NCBI GenBank assembly: GCA_003525525.1
Contig: DQED01000018.1
Coordinates: 1-7,935, forward strand
DNA: 7,935 nucleotides
Reading direction: 5' to 3'
Source of the DNA: Desulfovibrio sp.
GTDB lineage: Bacteria; Desulfobacterota; Desulfovibrionia; Desulfovibrionales; Desulfovibrionaceae
The notes under the pieces: model-generated
The model's input: the letters and a program-made list of their open reading frames with translations, nothing else
What the model was told of the DNA's origin: nothing
The model's database searches: none
Shown: positions 6,105 through 7,935 of the stretch, in pieces
Layout of the letters: each line of letters begins with the position of its first letter
Position numbering within the stretch: the stretch's first letter is position 1
Position numbers and translations under genes: made by a program

Positions 6105-6134
6105 ATATAACGCTCTTTGGGGGAGTGCAAGCAA
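6105..6134 (-). promoter_or_regulatory. Candidate promoter of the small Lys-rich protein gene
   Basis: On the minus strand TTGCTT (6134-6129) and TTATAT (6110-6105) are 18 nt apart. Transcription would begin near 6098, about 28 nt before the start codon. The match is moderate. Confidence 0.4.
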
Positions 6135-6197
6135 CGCTGCGGGAAAAAGAAAAAAGCGCATGTGGGGATCTGGCGGTTCGTGTGGCGTTGCATGGAA

Positions 6198-6221
6198 GTG
6201 TTTTGGGAAAATAAAAAACAC
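6198..6221. repeat. AT-rich inverted repeat
   Basis: GTGTTTT (6198-6204) and AAAACAC (6215-6221) are perfect 7-bp arms around a 10-nt spacer. It lies well upstream of the Lys-rich gene; it could be a regulator site or a weak hairpin. Confidence 0.35.
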
Positions 6222-6237
6222 GATGCCGCATTAGAAA

Positions 6238-6265
6238 AGATATGCTTGCATTTGCAATGAATTCT
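6238..6265. repeat. Imperfect direct repeat, copy 1
   Basis: This copy starts AGATATG and ends TTGCAATGAATTCT. Copy 2 (6310-6330) has the same start and an end differing by one base, but lacks 7 bp between. Copy 1 also contains the palindrome TTGCA-TT-TGCAA (6246-6257). Confidence 0.45.
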
Positions 6266-6309
6266 TGGCGTAATTTTTGGGATTTCAAGCGGTCAAACGG
6301 GGAATGATG

Positions 6310-6330
6310 AGATATGTTGCAAGGAATTCT
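6310..6330. repeat. Imperfect direct repeat, copy 2
   Basis: AGATATG followed directly by TTGCAAGGAATTCT, matching copy 1 at 6238-6265 with one mismatch in the last 14 bases and a 7-bp gap. The copies begin 72 bp apart. Confidence 0.45.
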
Positions 6331-6442
6331 CGCATCTTATGGTGTATTTTTGAATTTGTATGGAAAAAGTGCGCCGGGGTGCGACGTTGAGCGGGAGCGT
6401 ACCGGGGATGATCGTCGCCTGTCTTGCCGAAATGCCCGTGTG

Positions 6443-7234
6443 TCAATTGCGCAACATCAGGTAGATCGTGCTCGTCAGCAAATCGTCGGCCGGGTAGGCG
6501 CAAGCCAGTTGCGGCGGCGGAACGAATTCGCCCGAAACCCGCACCGGCAGCGCCGACAGCACGGTCAGGCCCGAGGCCCGGACGAAGTAGAGCAACTGGC
6601 GTACCGTCAGGCGGTTGAGGTCCAGGAATTGTTCGACGAGGTGTTTTTTAAAACCTGCGAAATCGTTTTTCGCGTAGAGCAGGTCGCCCTTGTCGTCTTC
6701 CCTGGCCCCGTCTGCGGCCTCCCGGGCGCGGCTTGCGAACGCGGCCGCGCTCTCCAGCAGATGGCCCCAGGGCGTGGGCACGAGGCGTTGCAGGTGGGAG
6801 CCGAACGGCGAGTAATAGAGCGGGTCGATCTGGATCAGGCAGTGCCCGCCCGGGCGCAGCACGCGGCGCAAGGCCGCCAGGGCGGTCCCCACGTCGCGCA
6901 GGTGCTCGAACACCGACCAGGAATAGACCGCGTCGAAGCTGCCGTCGGCAAAGGGCAACGCGCAGTCCGGCGCGACGCGTACGAAGGACAGGTTTTCGGG
7001 CAGGGCGTCCATGTCGCAGTTGGCCGCGGCCAGGCCCGGCAGGTGGCGGAAGGAGGCGTTGATGTCCACGCCGACGACCGTGCCGACCTCGAACCGGGTG
7101 AGCCCCAGGGCCGTGATGCCGTCGCCGCAGCCGAAATCAAGGATGCGCGCGCCCCCGAGCTCCATGCGTTCGGCCAGAAATCCGTGAATGATGCGGGCGG
7201 CATGCAGGAAATGGTTCTCAAACCAGTTGTCCAT
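6443..7234 (-). CDS. Class I SAM-dependent methyltransferase
   Basis: This 263-residue protein starts at ATG 7234. The Rossmann-type SAM-binding core is clear: motif I ILDFGCGDG (31-39), Asp57 at the end of strand 2 (VVGVDIN, 53-59) for the ribose hydroxyls, LPFADGSFDAVYSWSVFEHL (93-112) as the motif around strand 4, and a post-motif LRRVLRPGGH (122-131). It then has DPLYYSPFGSHL, a segment met in methyltransferases of sugar or cell-surface gene clusters, so a small-molecule or glycan acceptor is possible; the substrate is not determined. The start was chosen because a G-rich stretch (7236-7241) precedes it and the fold begins soon after. The open frame extends to 7513, but that part would overlap the divergent acyltransferase gene and is not protein-like. 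ATGs at 7291 and 7300 lack ribosome sites. Confidence 0.85.
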   Translation of the reverse strand: MDNWFENHFLHAARIIHGFLAERMELGGARILDFGCGDGITALGLTRFEVGTVVGVDINASFRHLPGLAAANCDMDALPENLSFVRVAPDCALPFADGSFDAVYSWSVFEHLRDVGTALAALRRVLRPGGHCLIQIDPLYYSPFGSHLQRLVPTPWGHLLESAAAFASRAREAADGAREDDKGDLLYAKNDFAGFKKHLVEQFLDLNRLTVRQLLYFVRASGLTVLSALPVRVSGEFVPPPQLACAYPADDLLTSTIYLMLRN

Positions 7235-7412
7235 GACCCCCCGCTTGCAGTGGAAAGTGCAACACCGGGCGTGCCTATCAGGATGCGGCATGAAAGTCAT
7301 GTCCGGGGCGTGCCCGATGACGGGGTTGCTGCTATCCGGGGAAGGTGAGACTTGTGTAACTTGCCGCCGGAAAGCGAAGCGTGTTTCGTTTGCCCGCGTT
7401 GGGAGGATGCCG
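7235..7412. other. Divergent intergenic region of the methyltransferase and acyltransferase genes
   Basis: A 178-bp gap that must carry promoters for both directions. I found no convincing sigma-70 or sigma-54 pair on either strand and no clear palindrome. TTGCTG (7326-7331) has no -10 at normal spacing. Confidence 0.4.
7401..7406 (+). promoter_or_regulatory. Ribosome binding site that sets the acyltransferase start
   Basis: GGGAGG touches the ATG at 7407 with no spacing, but sits 6 nt before the in-frame ATG at 7413. The second ATG is therefore the better start. Confidence 0.7.
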
Positions 7413-7935
7413 ATGCATGATGGGGCCCGCACGGCGTTGCGAATCGGCAAACGTCTGGCTTCGGTGGACTGCCTGCGCGGCTTGGCCGTGGCCGGCATGA
7501 TCCTGGCCAACAACCCCGGGGACTCCGCCCACGTCTACGCCCCGTTGCGCCATGCCGCCTGGCATGGCGCAACGGTGGCGGACCTCGTCTTCCCGCTGTT
7601 CCTTTTTCTCGTCGGCGCAAGCGTCGCCCTGGCCGTGGACAGGGAGGCCGTGGCCTCCGGGCGCGCCCCCGGGTTCTGGCCCCGGGCGCTTAAGCGGGTG
7701 TGCGTGCTCTTCCTGCTGGGGCTTGGGGAAAACGCCTGGCTGCGCCTGAGCGTCGCCGCGCTGCGCATCCCCGGCGTGCTGCAGCGCATCGCCGTGGTCT
7801 ACGCCGTCGCGGCCTGGCTGCACGTGCGCGTGCGCGCGGACAGGACGCTTGTCGCCATCGTGGCCGGGGCGCTGCTCGGCTACTGGCTGCTGCTCGCGTG
7901 GGCCCCGGTGCCGGGCCTGGGGCAGCCGAGCCTTG
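7413..7935 (+). CDS. HGSNAT/DUF5009-type membrane acyltransferase, N-terminal part (3' end outside window)
   Basis: 174 complete codons are visible and the frame is open at the window edge; full-length bacterial members are roughly 350-400 residues. The N-terminal signature SVDCLRGLAVAGMILANNPG (17-36) opens TM1. It is followed by YAPLRHAAWHGATVADLVFPLFLFLVG (42-68), ALKRVCVLFLLGL (92-104) and LRIPGVLQRIAVVY (117-130). These are characteristic of the heparan-alpha-glucosaminide N-acetyltransferase family, in which a lysosomal enzyme moves acetyl groups from acetyl-CoA across the membrane to a sugar amine. His47 in RHAAWHG probably matches the catalytic-loop histidine; that needs an alignment. 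Bacterial members probably acylate cell-envelope or extracellular sugars, but the substrate is unknown. The divergent methyltransferase may belong to the same glycan-related function; this is inference. Confidence 0.85.
   Translation, partial: MHDGARTALRIGKRLASVDCLRGLAVAGMILANNPGDSAHVYAPLRHAAWHGATVADLVFPLFLFLVGASVALAVDREAVASGRAPGFWPRALKRVCVLFLLGLGENAWLRLSVAALRIPGVLQRIAVVYAVAAWLHVRVRADRTLVAIVAGALLGYWLLLAWAPVPGLGQPSL

Larger units (their letters stand above)
6084..6442. other. AT-rich intergenic region without a convincing gene
   Basis: About 360 bp between the RBS of the Lys-rich gene and the stop of the methyltransferase gene, both minus-strand. Much of it, especially 6200-6370, is far richer in A+T than the rest of the window. 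Short open frames here lack ribosome sites and protein-like composition. It holds the candidate promoter at 6105-6134, an inverted repeat at 6198-6221, two related direct repeats (6238-6265 and 6310-6330) and a weak hairpin GCGACG/CGTCGC (6381-6386 and 6413-6418). On the minus strand that hairpin is followed some 10 nt later by a T5 run and might end methyltransferase transcription. An unannotated small RNA cannot be excluded. Confidence 0.5.

Noticed and set aside
6071..6193. Upstream in-frame ATG at 6193 for the small Lys-rich protein
   Set aside because: It would bury the signal peptide and lacks an RBS; ATG 6070 has a strong one.
4259..6214. Plus-strand open frame (651 codons) over the Nramp gene
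   Set aside because: It lies in a different frame of mntH, runs antisense to the Lys-rich gene, and its product is not protein-like.
6097..6288. 63-codon minus-strand open frame in the AT-rich gap
   Set aside because: No ribosome site, atypical composition, and it overlaps the predicted promoter region of the Lys-rich gene.
7255..7280. Second sigma-54-like site before the methyltransferase (AGGCACG ... TTGCA)
   Set aside because: The two halves are 7 nt apart instead of 4, so the GG-GC distance is wrong for RpoN.
7235..7513. N-terminal extension of the methyltransferase to 7513
   Set aside because: It would overlap the divergent acyltransferase start and encodes a non-conserved-looking stretch; the fold begins soon after ATG 7234.

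Overview
The window is high-GC bacterial DNA with short intergenic gaps and good Shine-Dalgarno sequences. GC-rich codon use, a near-consensus sigma-54 promoter, a cysteine-rich DUF3795-type protein and the mix of families suggest a Desulfovibrio-like sulfate reducer (Desulfovibrionaceae). That is an inference from style and content; no rRNA or other marker gene is present to confirm it.

Layout. Positions 1-279 (minus) hold the start of an exported protein with TGP-centred repeats, cut by the window edge. Its upstream region has a leader hairpin and a sigma-54-type promoter. Positions 404-949 (minus) encode a DUF3795-like Cys-rich protein whose base composition is clearly lower in GC than its neighbours. 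Positions 1025-4260 (minus) form a compact three-gene drug-efflux operon transcribed in the order marR-type regulator, emrA, emrB. The marR and emrA genes overlap by ATGA, and emrA and emrB are 3 bp apart. Divergent from it, at 4389-5678 (plus), lies an Nramp-family metal transporter (mntH-like). The roughly 130 bp between them holds candidate back-to-back promoters and a perfect 17-nt palindrome. Convergent to mntH is a small Lys-rich exported protein (5825-6070, minus) with a strong intrinsic terminator just after it. An AT-rich stretch of about 360 bp without a convincing gene follows (6084-6442), carrying direct and inverted repeats. Then comes a class I SAM-dependent methyltransferase (6443-7234, minus). 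Divergent from that is the 5' part of a membrane acyltransferase of the heparan-alpha-glucosaminide N-acetyltransferase (HGSNAT/DUF5009) type (7413 to the window end, plus).

How the genes work together. The regulator-adaptor-pump set is a self-contained EmrAB-type efflux system, probably autoregulated by its MarR protein. The shared intergenic region with the Nramp gene could link efflux and metal uptake, but this is not shown. The remaining genes look like independent transcription units. I saw no mobile elements, CRISPR arrays, tRNAs or rRNAs. Nothing here is clearly a new multi-gene system. The items most worth a second look are the sigma-54-controlled repeat protein, the Nramp protein lacking a usually conserved proton-pathway Asp, and the small Lys-rich exported protein.
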